Assembly (NCBI RefSeq): GCF_900167435.1
Contig: NZ_FUWS01000003.1
Location: 186,001 to 250,000 of the forward strand
DNA length: 64,000 nucleotides
Origin: Marinactinospora thermotolerans DSM 45154
GTDB lineage: Bacteria; Actinomycetota; Actinomycetes; Streptosporangiales; Streptosporangiaceae
Direction of reading: 5' to 3'
Shown: positions 7,467 to 20,146 of the stretch, piece by piece
How the letters are laid out: each line of letters opens with the position of its first letter
Position numbering within the stretch: the first letter of the stretch is position 1
Notes under the pieces: generated by a model
What the model was told of the DNA's origin: nothing
The model's database searches: none
The model's input: only the letters and a program-made list of their open reading frames with translations
Made by a program: the position numbers and the translations under genes

Positions 7467-9641
7467 TCAGGCGTTCTCCCGCACGGGTTCGCCCGCGGCG
7501 GGGGACTCCCCCTTGACCGAACGGAGCAGCAGCTGGGAGACGTCGACGACCTCCAGCGTCTCCTTCGCCTCGCCCTTCGACTTCTTCTCGTTGATCGCGT
7601 CACCGAGCATGACCTGGCAGAAGGGGCAGGCGGTGGAGACGGTGTCGGGGTTGGTCGTCAGCGCCTCGTCCACGCGCTCGGTGTTGATGCGCTTGCCGAT
7701 GCGCTCCTCCATCCACATCCGCGCGCCGCCGGCGCCACAGCAGAAGCCCCGTTCCTTGTGCCGGTGCATCTCGACGGTCTTGATGCCGGGCACCTGCGCC
7801 ATGATCTCGCGGGGCGGCGTGTAGACCTTGTTGTGGCGGCCCAGGAAGCACGGGTCGTGGTAGGTGATGTTCTCCTCGATCGGCTGGACCGGGGTGAGCC
7901 GGCCCTCCTCGACCAGGCGGGCCAGGAGCTGGCTGTGGTGAACGACGTCGTAGTCGCCGCCGAGCTGCGGGTACTCGTTGCCCAACGTGTTGAAGCAGTG
8001 CGGGCAGCTCGCCACGATCTTGGTGGCGCCGACCTCGTTGAGCGTCTCGACGTTCTGCTGGGCCAGCATCTGGAAGACGAACTCCATGCCCAGCCGGCGG
8101 GCCGGGTCGCCGCTGCACGCCTCCATGCCACCGAGCACCGCGAACTTGACGCCGGCCATGTGCAGCAGCTCGGCGATCGCCTTCGTGGTCTTCTTCGCCC
8201 GGTCCTCCAGCGCTCCGGCGCAGCCCACCCAGAACAGGTACTCGGTCCCCTCGGGGAGCTTGTCCTCGACCACCGGGACCTCGAAGTCGAGCTCCTCGAC
8301 CCAGTCAAGGCGCTTCTGCTCGCTCATCCCCCAGGGGTTGCCCTTGTTCTCCAGGTTCTTCAGGAGGGTGCTCGCCTCGGAGGGGAAGCTCGACTCGATC
8401 ATGACCTGGTAGCGGCGCATGTCGAGGATGTGGTCGATGTGCTCGATGTCCACCGGGCACTGCTCGACACAGGCGCCGCAGTTGGTGCAGGACCACAGCA
8501 CGTCGGGGTGGATCACGCCCCCCTCCTCCTCGGTGCCCACGAGGGGCTTGCCGAGCAGGGCGAGGACGTCGTCGTGGATGTCGGGCGTCTCCTCGGTGAT
8601 GCCCTGCATGAGGTAGGGCGCCTTGGCGTAGGCGTGGTCACGCAGGTCCATGACCAGCTTCTTCGGCGACAACGGCTTGCCGGTGTTCCACGCCGGGCAC
8701 TGCGACTGGCAGCGACCGCACTCGGTGCAGGTCGTGAAGTCGAGCAGGCCCTTCCAGGTGAAGTCCTCGATCTTACCGACGCCGAACGGGTCCTCGTCGG
8801 GGTCGGCCTCCTCGAAGTCCAGGGGCTGGCCGTCCTTGTTCAGCATCTGCTTGGCCGGGCCCAGCGCGGGCGAGCCGTCGGCGTTGCGTTTGAAGTAGAT
8901 GTTGAAGAAGGCGGCGAAGCGGTGCCAGGCGACGCCCATGGTGAGGTTGCGCGCCAGGACGATCATCCACGTCATCGAGATGATGATCTTCAGGGCCGCG
9001 GCGACGAGGATGCCCGTCTCCAGCGCGGCGGTCGGGGCTCCGGAGAACGCCAGCACCAGCGGATAGCTGAGCGCGTAGTGGAGGTTGTAGGAGTCCACGC
9101 CCTGGAGGGCGCCCTCCATGCCCCGCAGGAGCAGGACCAGCACCGGGATCGCCACGATGACGAACTCGACGAAGTAGGCCCGGGGGAAGTTGGACCCCTC
9201 GAACCGGGAGGCCCGGCCGAGCCTGCGCGGGTGACTGATCTGGCGGATCGCGATCAGCACCACGATGGCGATCAACGTGGCCCACGAGAACAGTTCGACG
9301 ATGAACTCGAAGGGGGCGAAGTGCCCGATGATCGGGAGCACGAACTCCGGGTCGAAGAGCTGACCGTAGGCCTGGGCCAGCGTCGGCACCAGCAGCAGGA
9401 AGCCGAAGGCCACCCACCAGTGCGCCACCCCGATGACGCTCCACTTGAGCATTCGGGTGTGACCGACGGTCTCGACCAGCATGGTCTTCAACCGCGGCCA
9501 GAAGGGACCGAAACGGTCCGGCGCGGGTTTGCCGAGCCGCACGTGACGCACGATCTGCGCCACCGCGTACACGAACATGCCCCAGCCGGCCGCTGATATG
9601 GCCAAGGTGAAGATCACCAGGCCCCATTTCACAGCGTCCAC
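7467..9641 (-). CDS. EtfD-like membrane iron-sulfur oxidoreductase
   Basis: About 724 aa. The N-terminal ~270 residues form a NarI-like domain with five or six membrane helices. Two ferredoxin-type 4Fe-4S motifs follow (CTECGRCQSQCP near residue 304 and CTNCGACVEQCP near 385). The C-terminal ~300 residues hold two CCG domains (CPHCFNT near 549, FCCGAGG near 632) as in heterodisulfide-reductase subunit D. This layout matches Mycobacterium Rv0338c (EtfD), which passes electrons from ETF of fatty-acid beta-oxidation to the quinone pool. I prefer the GTG at 9641, 9 nt after GGGAGG and right before the first helix; an ATG at 9698 is also in frame. A motif shared with the acyl-CoA dehydrogenase promoter lies upstream. 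Confidence 0.85.
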   Translation of the reverse strand: MDAVKWGLVIFTLAISAAGWGMFVYAVAQIVRHVRLGKPAPDRFGPFWPRLKTMLVETVGHTRMLKWSVIGVAHWWVAFGFLLLVPTLAQAYGQLFDPEFVLPIIGHFAPFEFIVELFSWATLIAIVVLIAIRQISHPRRLGRASRFEGSNFPRAYFVEFVIVAIPVLVLLLRGMEGALQGVDSYNLHYALSYPLVLAFSGAPTAALETGILVAAALKIIISMTWMIVLARNLTMGVAWHRFAAFFNIYFKRNADGSPALGPAKQMLNKDGQPLDFEEADPDEDPFGVGKIEDFTWKGLLDFTTCTECGRCQSQCPAWNTGKPLSPKKLVMDLRDHAYAKAPYLMQGITEETPDIHDDVLALLGKPLVGTEEEGGVIHPDVLWSCTNCGACVEQCPVDIEHIDHILDMRRYQVMIESSFPSEASTLLKNLENKGNPWGMSEQKRLDWVEELDFEVPVVEDKLPEGTEYLFWVGCAGALEDRAKKTTKAIAELLHMAGVKFAVLGGMEACSGDPARRLGMEFVFQMLAQQNVETLNEVGATKIVASCPHCFNTLGNEYPQLGGDYDVVHHSQLLARLVEEGRLTPVQPIEENITYHDPCFLGRHNKVYTPPREIMAQVPGIKTVEMHRHKERGFCCGAGGARMWMEERIGKRINTERVDEALTTNPDTVSTACPFCQVMLGDAINEKKSKGEAKETLEVVDVSQLLLRSVKGESPAAGEPVRENA

Positions 9642-9970
9642 GCCCCGCGGCCTCCCATCCTGCTGCGTCGGTTCCGGCGCTCCGCGCGCCGGGGTCAAGC
9701 AATGTTACTAGCGAGTAGCCGAGAGCGGTGAACCCCCGCACCACATTCCGACCGCACGGTCGGTGCCCCCACCTACGTTAATGAGCCCCACACTCCCCCG
9801 CGACACCACCTCACCCCACTCCACCCTCACCCCCACCTGCCCACCTTTCACCCCTGAGACGGGTCAAGGCTTTCCCGGGGATATCCCCGGGCCCGCCGTC
9901 CCTCCAGTGAGAAATCCGCGCCCCCGGGAACAAGGACGGGGATCCCCGCGTTGGACCGTATGCACACAGA
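9642..9970. other. Intergenic region upstream of the dnaK HAIR operator
   Basis: About 330 bp between the EtfD-like gene and the dnaK control region. It contains the TGTTACTAGC operator-like site (9703-9717) and a C-rich stretch. A short open frame at 9763-9975 lacks a ribosome-binding site and is Pro/Thr-rich noise. I see no gene here. Confidence 0.5.
9703..9717. promoter_or_regulatory. Candidate fatty-acid operator, copy upstream of the EtfD-like gene
   Basis: TGTTACTAGCGAGTA. The same 15-mer with one change (TGTTACTAGCCAGTA) occurs in the promoter of the acyl-CoA dehydrogenase gene at 41414-41428, next to an inverted third copy. The shared element suggests one repressor controlling both. 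The repressor is not identified. Confidence 0.55.
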
Positions 9971-9991
9971 CTTGAGTCCGCTCGGCTCAAG
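9971..9991. promoter_or_regulatory. HAIR operator (HspR binding site)
   Basis: CTTGAGT, 7 bp, then GCTCAAG: one mismatch from the known HspR-associated inverted repeat CTTGAGT-N7-ACTCAAG. It lies immediately upstream of the dnaK promoter, and hspR is the fourth gene of the operon, giving the classic autoregulated heat-shock switch. Confidence 0.92.
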
Positions 9992-9995
9992 TGAT

Positions 9996-10025
9996 TTGAC
10001 AGCCGAGTGGCCCAGAAGAAATACT
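9996..10025 (+). promoter_or_regulatory. dnaK operon promoter
   Basis: TTGACA at 9996-10001 and AATACT at 10020-10025 are separated by 18 bp. The HAIR element ends 4 bp before the -35 box, so bound HspR would block polymerase. Confidence 0.7.
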
Positions 10026-10062
10026 GCGCCTGTAAGACTCAACCTTGACGGAGGACGTACTC

Positions 10063-11910
<1,848 letters not shown>

Positions 11911-11938
11911 CCACGACGCTGAAGAGGAGGCGCAGCAA

Positions 11939-12649
11939 ATGGCGCTGCCGGACAACGACAACGGCCGCGAACAGCAGGGGCCGGTGATCCGCGACAAACG
12001 GCGCATCGATCCGGAGACCGGTGAGCTGCGCACCCCGGAGGGGGCCGCGGAGCCCTCTCCGGACTCCCCGGCGCAGGAGACGGCCGAGGAGGCCGCCCCC
12101 TCCGCCGACGGCGCGGAGATCGCGGAGTTGCGCGCGCAGCTGGAGGAGCGCACCAACGACCTCAAGCGGCTCCAGGCCGAGTACGCCAACTACCGCAAGC
12201 GCGTGGACCGCGACCGGATCGCGGTCCGCGAGCAGGCCACCGCTCAGGTGATGAGCGAGCTGTTGCCGGTGCTGGACGACATCGGCCGGGCCCGCGAGCA
12301 CAACGAGCTGACCGGTGGCTTCAAGTCGGTCGGCGAGTCGCTGGAGTCGCTGGTCACCAAGCTGGGGCTGAAGAAGTACGGCGAGAAGGGCGACGAGTTC
12401 GACCCCAACGTCCACGAGGCCCTGACCCTGGTGCCCTCGCCCGAGGTGAGCGTTCCGACGGTGATCGAGGTGTTCCAGCCGGGCTACCTCGTCGGCGAGC
12501 GGGTGCTGCGGCCGGCCCGCGTGGTCGTGGCCGGTCCCACCGAGGAGCCCGCCGCCGAGGCGGCGGACACCCCGGCGGACCAGGCCGGACCCGAAGCCGC
12601 CTCCGGGGGCGAGGCCCCCGAGACCGGCACCGACCAAGAACAGAAGTGA
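11939..12649 (+). CDS. grpE: Nucleotide exchange factor GrpE
   Basis: A 236-aa GrpE. The first ~60 residues are polar and disordered. A long helix follows (ELRAQLEERTNDLKRL), then the core motif YANYRKRVDRDR at about residues 82-93. The C-terminal beta domain carries NVHEALTLVPSPE and VIEVFQPGYLVGERVLRPARVVV, which contact the DnaK ATPase domain. It releases ADP from DnaK. The C terminus is extended by an acidic Ala/Glu/Pro tail. It starts 28 bp after dnaK with a GAAGAGGAGG ribosome-binding site, in the same operon. Confidence 0.97.
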   Translation: MALPDNDNGREQQGPVIRDKRRIDPETGELRTPEGAAEPSPDSPAQETAEEAAPSADGAEIAELRAQLEERTNDLKRLQAEYANYRKRVDRDRIAVREQATAQVMSELLPVLDDIGRAREHNELTGGFKSVGESLESLVTKLGLKKYGEKGDEFDPNVHEALTLVPSPEVSVPTVIEVFQPGYLVGERVLRPARVVVAGPTEEPAAEAADTPADQAGPEAASGGEAPETGTDQEQK

Positions 12650-12747
12650 CAGGTTCCGCCCCGGGTGCCGGCGACGGCGCCCGGGGCGGTCCGCACCGGT
12701 CCGATAATCGACCCTGAGCGCAGCGAAACGGGAGAAGGCACACGTCG

Positions 12748-13896
12748 ATGAGCACGAAGGACTACCTGGAGAAGGACTATTACAAGGTCCTCGGAGTCTC
12801 AAAGACGGCCACCAAGGACGAGATCAAGCAGTCCTACCGCAAGCTCGCCCGGCAGTACCACCCGGACGCGAACAAGGGCGACAGCACCGCCGAGGAGAAG
12901 TTCAAGGAGATCTCCGAGGCCTACAACGTCCTGTCCGACGAGACCCGGCGCAAGGAGTACGACGAGGCCCGTTCGCTGTTCGGCGGCGCCTACCGGCCGG
13001 GCGGTGCCGGCGGCGCCGGGGACTTCAACCTGGGCGACCTGTTCGGTCAGACCGCGGGGGGCGGCGGCGAACGGCTCAGCGACCTCTTCGGGGGCCTGTT
13101 CGGCAACCGTGGCGGCCGCTCGACCTCTCAGGCCCGGCGCGGCGCCGACGTCGAGACCGAGACCCGGCTGTCCTTCAGCGAGGCCGCCAACGGCGTGACC
13201 CGTTCGTTCAAGCTCACCAGCGAGGCCGCCTGCGGCACCTGTCACGGCACCGGGGCCAAGGCCGGGACCACGCCCCGGGTGTGCCCCAAGTGCGCCGGCA
13301 CCGGACACGAGAACAAGAACCTGGGCGGCTTCTCGCTGTCCGAGCCCTGCAGCCAGTGCAAGGGACGCGGACTCGTCGTCGACGACCCCTGCCCCGTCTG
13401 CAACGGCAGTGGCCGCGGTACGAGCACCCGCACGATCCAGGCCCGCATTCCCGCGGGCGTCACCGACGGCCAGCGCATCAGGATCAAGGGCAAGGGCGCT
13501 CCGGGTGAGCGCGGCGGTCCGGCCGGCGACCTCTATGTGGTGGTGCACGTGCAACCTCACCCCCTGTTCGGCAGGAGCGGGGACAACCTGACCGTCACCG
13601 TCCCGGTGACCTTCCCCGAGGCCGTGTTCGGCGCCGACGTCCGGGTGCCGACGCTCAACGGCTTCCCGGTCACCGTGAAGATCCCACCGGGCACCCCCAA
13701 CGGCCGCACGTTCCGCGTGCGCGGCAAGGGGGCGCAGCGCCGCGACGGGACAACGGGCGACCTGCTCGTCACCGTCGAGGTCGCGGTACCGCAGAACCTG
13801 AACGGCGAGGCCCGAGAGGCCCTGGAGAAGTTCCGCGCCGCGACCTCCGGCGAGGACCCGCGGAGCGGTCTGGAAGCACGGGCGAAGGGGGCGTAA
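12748..13896 (+). CDS. dnaJ: Chaperone DnaJ (Hsp40), type I
   Basis: A 382-aa type I DnaJ. The J domain (residues ~9-75) contains the HPD motif in YHPDANKGD and the helix sequence [15 protein letters not shown] Gly/Phe-rich linker follows. The zinc-finger region has four CxxCxGxG-type repeats: [25 protein letters not shown] and CPVCNGSG. The C-terminal peptide-binding domains follow. It stimulates DnaK ATPase and delivers substrates. It is the third gene of the operon, 98 bp after grpE; the ATG at 12748 sits behind GGGAGAAGG. hspR begins 5 bp after its stop codon. Confidence 0.97.
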   Translation: MSTKDYLEKDYYKVLGVSKTATKDEIKQSYRKLARQYHPDANKGDSTAEEKFKEISEAYNVLSDETRRKEYDEARSLFGGAYRPGGAGGAGDFNLGDLFGQTAGGGGERLSDLFGGLFGNRGGRSTSQARRGADVETETRLSFSEAANGVTRSFKLTSEAACGTCHGTGAKAGTTPRVCPKCAGTGHENKNLGGFSLSEPCSQCKGRGLVVDDPCPVCNGSGRGTSTRTIQARIPAGVTDGQRIRIKGKGAPGERGGPAGDLYVVVHVQPHPLFGRSGDNLTVTVPVTFPEAVFGADVRVPTLNGFPVTVKIPPGTPNGRTFRVRGKGAQRRDGTTGDLLVTVEVAVPQNLNGEAREALEKFRAATSGEDPRSGLEARAKGA

Positions 13897-13901
13897 GACC
13901 C

Positions 13902-14321
13902 ATGAACGACCAGCTCTTCGGCGATGACAGCCCGGTCTACGTCATCTCCGTGGCCGCCGAGCTGTCGGGACTACACCCACAGACGCTGCGACAGTACGAC
14001 CGTCTCGGCCTGGTCTCGCCGGGCCGTACGGCCGGTCGCGGCCGACGCTATTCGATGCGGGACATCCAGATGCTGCGCGAGGTGCAGCGCCTCTCCCAGG
14101 AAGAGGGCATCAACCTCGCCGGGATCAAACGCATCCTCGAACTCCAGCGCGAGGTGGCCGAGCTCCACGAGCACCTGTTCCACCTGCGCAACGAACTCGA
14201 CGCGGCGCGCAACGCCGTGGCCAGGCGCACCGCCGGCCGGCCCGCCGGCGGCGAGCTGCTGCCGGTGCGGCGCACCCGCGTCACGATCTTCGAAACCGGT
14301 ACCCGGCCTCCCGAGCAGTAG
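13902..14321 (+). CDS. hspR: Heat-shock repressor HspR (MerR family)
   Basis: A 139-aa MerR-type regulator. The winged helix at residues ~10-75 includes [26 protein letters not shown] and [11 protein letters not shown], the usual HspR signature, followed by a coiled-coil dimer helix ([26 protein letters not shown]). The basic C-terminal tail contacts DnaK in related systems. HspR represses the dnaK operon by binding the HAIR element, with DnaK as co-repressor, so free DnaK reports on stress. The gene lies 5 bp after dnaJ and 87 bp before clpB, and a HAIR site precedes dnaK. Confidence 0.96.
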   Translation: MNDQLFGDDSPVYVISVAAELSGLHPQTLRQYDRLGLVSPGRTAGRGRRYSMRDIQMLREVQRLSQEEGINLAGIKRILELQREVAELHEHLFHLRNELDAARNAVARRTAGRPAGGELLPVRRTRVTIFETGTRPPEQ

Positions 14322-14408
14322 GGCCGCCTCGCCCGTCGGGCCGGGCGGCGGGCCGGGTACCGGGTGCAGACGACGTCATGGCGATTTTCGCAAGGGGGCG
14401 GCAAGGGC

Positions 14409-17018
<2,610 letters not shown>

Positions 17019-17045
17019 CGGCGAGGGCCGCTCCTCTCCGAAGTG

Positions 17046-17077
17046 ACGCTCCCGGTCTCCGACGAGACCGGGAGCGT
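17046..17077 (+). terminator. Terminator after clpB
   Basis: A perfect 14-bp inverted repeat (17046-17059 and 17064-17077) with a 4-nt loop, 28 bp after the clpB stop codon. It separates the heat-shock operon from the RiPP cluster. Confidence 0.8.
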
Positions 17078-17094
17078 TCGTCATACGAACGGCG

Positions 17095-17140
17095 GAACTG
17101 CCCGTCAACTGCCGTTTCCCTGCCGCCTCTAACTGCCGTA
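17095..17140 (+). promoter_or_regulatory. 11-bp direct-repeat array, likely SARP operator
   Basis: Three consecutive 11-mers, GAACTGCCCGT (17095), CAACTGCCGTT (17106) and TCCCTGCCGCC (17117), then TAACTGCCGTA at 17130 after a 2-bp shift. SARP regulators bind heptamer direct repeats spaced 11 bp apart in front of their target promoters, and a SARP gene lies in the same cluster. The block is ~105 bp upstream of the first cluster gene. I cannot place a convincing -10 box at the usual 8-bp distance. Confidence 0.6.
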
Positions 17141-17244
17141 TCTCCGAGGGGTGCCTGGTTACTGTTCGGGCATGCCAGTCCGACAGAACTCACCGAGCGG
17201 GTGCGCTCGCTCCTCATCGGCTTCGGCCGGGATCGTGGGCGACC

Positions 17245-18390
17245 ATGGGTGAACCCGCGGTGGCCGCCACGGCCGAAGGGGGTCATCAGGGACGGACCTC
17301 GCCTTATGCGCCCGCCGATCTCGATCGGGTCCCCGCCGTGGAGGCCCTGCTGGTCCGTCTCGGACTCGGCCCGTTGGATCGGGACACCCTGTCCGCGCCT
17401 CCCGGGCGTAACCAGGTCTGGGTCGGCGAGACCCCCGTCCGGAAGGTGTTCGTCAAACGACTCGTCGGGGCCGAGCCGGACGTGCGTTCCAGGATGGCGC
17501 GCCTCATGGCCTTCCAGCGCTTCGCGGCCTCCCTTCCCCCCGGAAGCCTCCGGGTACCCGAGCTCCTGGGCTGTGACCCCGAGGCGGGCATCGTCGTCTT
17601 CGAGGGCGTCGACGGCGCCGTCAGCGGCGCGTCACTGATGGTCGACGAGGAGTTCGGCGAGGAGTTGTCGAGACTCACGGGGGAGGCGCTCGGTCTGGTA
17701 CACGCCGCCACTCCTCCCGCGGACACGCTGGTCACGGAGGCTCCCCCCATCCAGCCGTCCGTGGAACTGCTCGAAGCACTGCCCTCGGTGATGTTCGACC
17801 AGCTCAGCTTCGGCGAGCTCCAGGCGTGGCAGCTGATGCAGGGCGACCCCGAACTGGCCCGTGCCGTGGCCGGGCTCCGGCGTCGAGAACAGATGGCCCC
17901 CAAGGTCCCCGCCCATTGCGACTTCCGGGTCGACCAGCTCCTGGTCGCCGACGGCACGGTGCTCATCTCCGACTGGGAGGAGTTCCGGCTGGCGGACCCC
18001 GCCCGGGACGTCGGCGGCTTCGCCGGCGAGTGGCTGTACCGCTCGGTCCTCGACATCGTGACCACGCGCGGCGGCGCCGAACCGATCGCCGACGAGCTGA
18101 CCCACGAGACGGTCATCCAGCGGGGAGCCGCGAGCCTGGAACGCCTTCGCCCGCACATCGAGCAGTTCTGGCGGGGATACGTCGGTGTCCGTGGCGAGAC
18201 GGTGGACGGCGAGCTCGCCGAGCGTGCGACGGCCTTCGCCGGTTGGCACCTGCTCGATCGCCTGCTCGCCGGAAGTTCCCGCACCTCCAAACTCTCCGGT
18301 ATCGAACGCGCCGCCGCGGGGATCGGGCGGACCGCCCTGTTGTCTCCTGACCGGTTCGCGTCGGCGATCGGCCTGGGAAGGATGCCATGA
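17245..18390 (+). CDS. APH-like peptide kinase of class V lanthipeptide type (LanK-like)
   Basis: A 381-aa protein with an aminoglycoside-phosphotransferase/choline-kinase fold. The small lobe carries VRKVFVKRL with a candidate ATP-binding Lys71 and a FEGVDGA hinge. The catalytic loop reads HCDFRVDQ (His224, Asp226), and the metal-binding Asp243 lies in ISDWEEF. In class V lanthipeptide and thioamitide clusters such kinases phosphorylate Ser/Thr of the precursor before elimination. It is the first gene behind the AACTGCC repeat array and overlaps the next gene by ATGA. A true antibiotic kinase is the alternative, but its place next to a HopA1-like gene and RiPP precursors argues for peptide modification. 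The exact substrate is inferred. Confidence 0.75.
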   Translation: MGEPAVAATAEGGHQGRTSPYAPADLDRVPAVEALLVRLGLGPLDRDTLSAPPGRNQVWVGETPVRKVFVKRLVGAEPDVRSRMARLMAFQRFAASLPPGSLRVPELLGCDPEAGIVVFEGVDGAVSGASLMVDEEFGEELSRLTGEALGLVHAATPPADTLVTEAPPIQPSVELLEALPSVMFDQLSFGELQAWQLMQGDPELARAVAGLRRREQMAPKVPAHCDFRVDQLLVADGTVLISDWEEFRLADPARDVGGFAGEWLYRSVLDIVTTRGGAEPIADELTHETVIQRGAASLERLRPHIEQFWRGYVGVRGETVDGELAERATAFAGWHLLDRLLAGSSRTSKLSGIERAAAGIGRTALLSPDRFASAIGLGRMP

Positions 18391-19388
18391 CCGTCACCGT
18401 TTCCCCGCGGAAGAGCGGCACGGACCACACCGGCCGGCTCTCCCCCCGCCTGTTGCAGGCCCTCGAACGGGTCCGAATCCGTCCCGATCTTCGCGGTGCC
18501 GTCGTCGACGGCCAGGAGATCGAGGCCGATGACCACCATGACCTGCGTCGCAAGCTCTCGACGACGTTGTACGAGGTCTTCCACGCCGGACGTTCCACTG
18601 CCGGGGACGCGGTCCCCTTCCACATCCGTGATCCACGGCTCGAACGGGAACTCGCCGAGCGCGTGCCCCATCGGGAGACCGTGACGCGCGTGGTGCTGTG
18701 CAGCGACCCGGAGGTCTCCGAGACGTCGGGGCGCACGGTCGTCGTGCAACGCGACGGGGTACGGATCAGGGTCGCGGCCGACCGGATCCGGTCGGAGGGG
18801 GCCTCCGTCGGAGCCGTCGTGGACATGGTGGTCTCCCCGTGCAGGGCCGCGTTGTCCCCCGGGTTCTTCCTGGTGGACGGGACACGTTCCGTCCACTCCG
18901 CCGGCCCGATCCTGCGTCTGTACGTCCACCTGGAGAAGGCCGAGGCCGCCCTCCTCGTCTGGGAACACGTCCTGCGCCTCCTTGAGGAGAGCCAGACGCC
19001 GTACCGGGCGAAGGTGCTGTCGTCGGACGTGCTGTTCCCCCGCTCCGATGGCCTGGTGGTCTACCTGCGCCCCGACTCCGCGCACATCGCCCGGCGGATC
19101 CCCGCCCTGCTGCGCGGCGTCGATGGCATCGGGACACGGACCTCGGTCTTCGCCGTACCGATCAGCCCCGGTGTCGCCATCGCCCGGGAGCCCGAGGACC
19201 CCCGTCCCCACATGCGCGGACTGAGCTTCGGCCAGCACCGGGCCGGGGTGCTCGCCCAGGCCCTGGTGGAATCCGTCCGCGACGAACTCCCGGTGGAGGA
19301 GGTGATCGGACAACAGTTCACCGAGGCCGGAATATGCGCTTCGGAACCCGCTCGGAACATCGGCGATGCGGAATTCGCCGAAAGTTGA
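18387..19388 (+). CDS. HopA1-like protein, likely dehydratase/lyase partner (LanY-like)
   Basis: A 333-aa protein resembling the HopA1 family, first known from Pseudomonas effectors and common in class V lanthipeptide and thioamitide clusters. Recognisable parts are the mixed N-terminal helices (DHHDLRRKLSTTLYEVFH), the central strand region FFLVDGTRSVHSAG, and the conserved basic segment PYRAKVLSSDVLFPRSDGLVVYL. The current idea for this family is that it eliminates phosphate from phosphorylated Ser/Thr to give dehydroamino acids, like phosphothreonine lyases. It overlaps the kinase gene by 4 bp, which supports joint action on one substrate. I recognise the family from sequence style and context, not from a search. 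Confidence 0.7.
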   Translation: MTVTVSPRKSGTDHTGRLSPRLLQALERVRIRPDLRGAVVDGQEIEADDHHDLRRKLSTTLYEVFHAGRSTAGDAVPFHIRDPRLERELAERVPHRETVTRVVLCSDPEVSETSGRTVVVQRDGVRIRVAADRIRSEGASVGAVVDMVVSPCRAALSPGFFLVDGTRSVHSAGPILRLYVHLEKAEAALLVWEHVLRLLEESQTPYRAKVLSSDVLFPRSDGLVVYLRPDSAHIARRIPALLRGVDGIGTRTSVFAVPISPGVAIAREPEDPRPHMRGLSFGQHRAGVLAQALVESVRDELPVEEVIGQQFTEAGICASEPARNIGDAEFAES

Positions 19389-19390
19389 AA

Positions 19391-19419
19391 CCGACACGGT
19401 TGCAGGGAGTGGGTATACA
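19391..19419 (+). promoter_or_regulatory. Possible promoter for the precursor genes
   Basis: TATACA at 19414-19419 with CCGACA at 19391-19396, 17 bp apart, lies ~45 bp before the first precursor start. A separate strong precursor promoter is common in RiPP clusters. The -35 match is only partial. Confidence 0.4.
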
Positions 19420-19463
19420 CATTCCCTGTTTCCAGGTCGGCTCTCAACAGAAAAGAGCGAAAA

Positions 19464-19688
19464 GTGCAGAAGAACCTGGCGATCATGGAACTGATGGAGG
19501 GCTACGGGGCCTACACCGACGTGGCCGAGCTGAACATCAGCGCCGCCGCCGACGCCCCCGCGTCGATCACCGTCACCACGGTTTCGATCACCACCCTTCC
19601 CTGCATCTACGCCGCTTCCGCCGTGAGCTCCGCCCCCTGTGCGGCGTTCAGCGGCGGCGTGGCGGCCACGGTCGTCAACGGCTGCTGA
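19464..19688 (+). CDS. Lanthipeptide precursor 1 (41-residue core)
   Basis: A 74-aa peptide starting at GTG. The acidic leader (residues 1-33) contains IMEL...GY...TD..ELN and ends in Ala-Pro-Ala, which is also found at residues 31-33 of the second precursor. The core (34-74) is rich in Ser, Thr, Val and Ala and has Cys47, Cys59 and Cys74. There are 12 Ser/Thr in the core available for dehydration. It ends TVVNGC, which fits formation of an AviMeCys ring between Thr69 and Cys74, the ring size of thioviridamide and cacaoidin. It lies between the HopA1-like and exporter genes. The leader cleavage site after APA is inferred. The ribosome-binding site (AAAAGAG) is weak. Confidence 0.8.
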   Translation: MQKNLAIMELMEGYGAYTDVAELNISAAADAPASITVTTVSITTLPCIYAASAVSSAPCAAFSGGVAATVVNGC

Positions 19689-19744
19689 CCCCCCCCCCGA
19701 AAATCCCCTTTCACCCCCCACTATCACCGAAAAGGAAAAGAGCC

Positions 19745-19915
19745 ATGGAGAAGTCCAACGAGATCATGGAATTGATCTCCGGGTACCAGACCTGGACGGA
19801 CGCGGACGCGATGAACGTTTCCTCCGAGTCCGAGGCTCCCGCTGCGACGACGACCTTCTGCGCGTTCACCGTCAGCTACGCCTTCACCCGACAGACCGTC
19901 ATCGACGGCTGCTGA
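19745..19915 (+). CDS. Lanthipeptide precursor 2 (23-residue core)
   Basis: A 56-aa peptide. The leader (1-33) matches precursor 1 in length and pattern: IMEL at 7-10, GY at 13-14, TD at 18-19, N at 24, APA at 31-33. The core (34-56) has seven Ser/Thr, Cys39 and the C-terminal Cys56 in TVIDGC, plus Tyr45. A core of 23 residues equals that of cacaoidin. The ending predicts AviMeCys between Thr51 and Cys56, and Cys39 can form one further (methyl)lanthionine. It has a good ribosome-binding site (AAGGAAAAG). It follows precursor 1 by 56 bp and is followed by a hairpin. Confidence 0.8.
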   Translation: MEKSNEIMELISGYQTWTDADAMNVSSESEAPAATTTFCAFTVSYAFTRQTVIDGC

Positions 19916-19924
19916 TAACCCCAT

Positions 19925-19961
19925 GACGGCGGCGTTCCCGTGCCCTGCCGGGGACGCCGTC
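19925..19961 (+). terminator. Hairpin after the precursor genes, probable attenuator
   Basis: GACG..GGCGTTCCC pairs with GGGGACGCC..CGTC around a 10-nt loop, 10 bp after the stop of precursor 2. No U-tract follows. A leaky hairpin here would keep precursor mRNA in excess over the exporter and enzyme mRNA. Confidence 0.55.
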
Positions 19962-20146
19962 CACTCCCTGACCGAACGGTCGATACCAGCGCGCGACCGT
20001 TCGGCGATGTCCGCGGGCGCGGAGTCCGGCCTTCCCCGGCCCGCGCCCGCCCCCCAGGGACGGACGTGGCGGACGGAAGGACGCACAGACGCCTCACCCG
20101 GGCCCGACACGGATGCCGACGAACACATTCCGCAGGAGAGACCCGC

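Noticed and set aside
9763-9975. 70-codon plus-strand frame upstream of dnaK
   Set aside because: Pro/Thr-rich, no ribosome-binding site, and overlaps the HAIR element region.
17245-18390. Aminoglycoside resistance kinase
   Set aside because: The fold is APH-like, but the gene overlaps a HopA1-like gene and sits with RiPP precursors, so peptide phosphorylation is more likely.
19464-19915. Thioamitide (thioviridamide-like) cluster
   Set aside because: The kinase, HopA1 and decarboxylase set fits, but no YcaO or TfuA gene for thioamide formation is present, while the F420 enzyme points to class V lanthipeptides.
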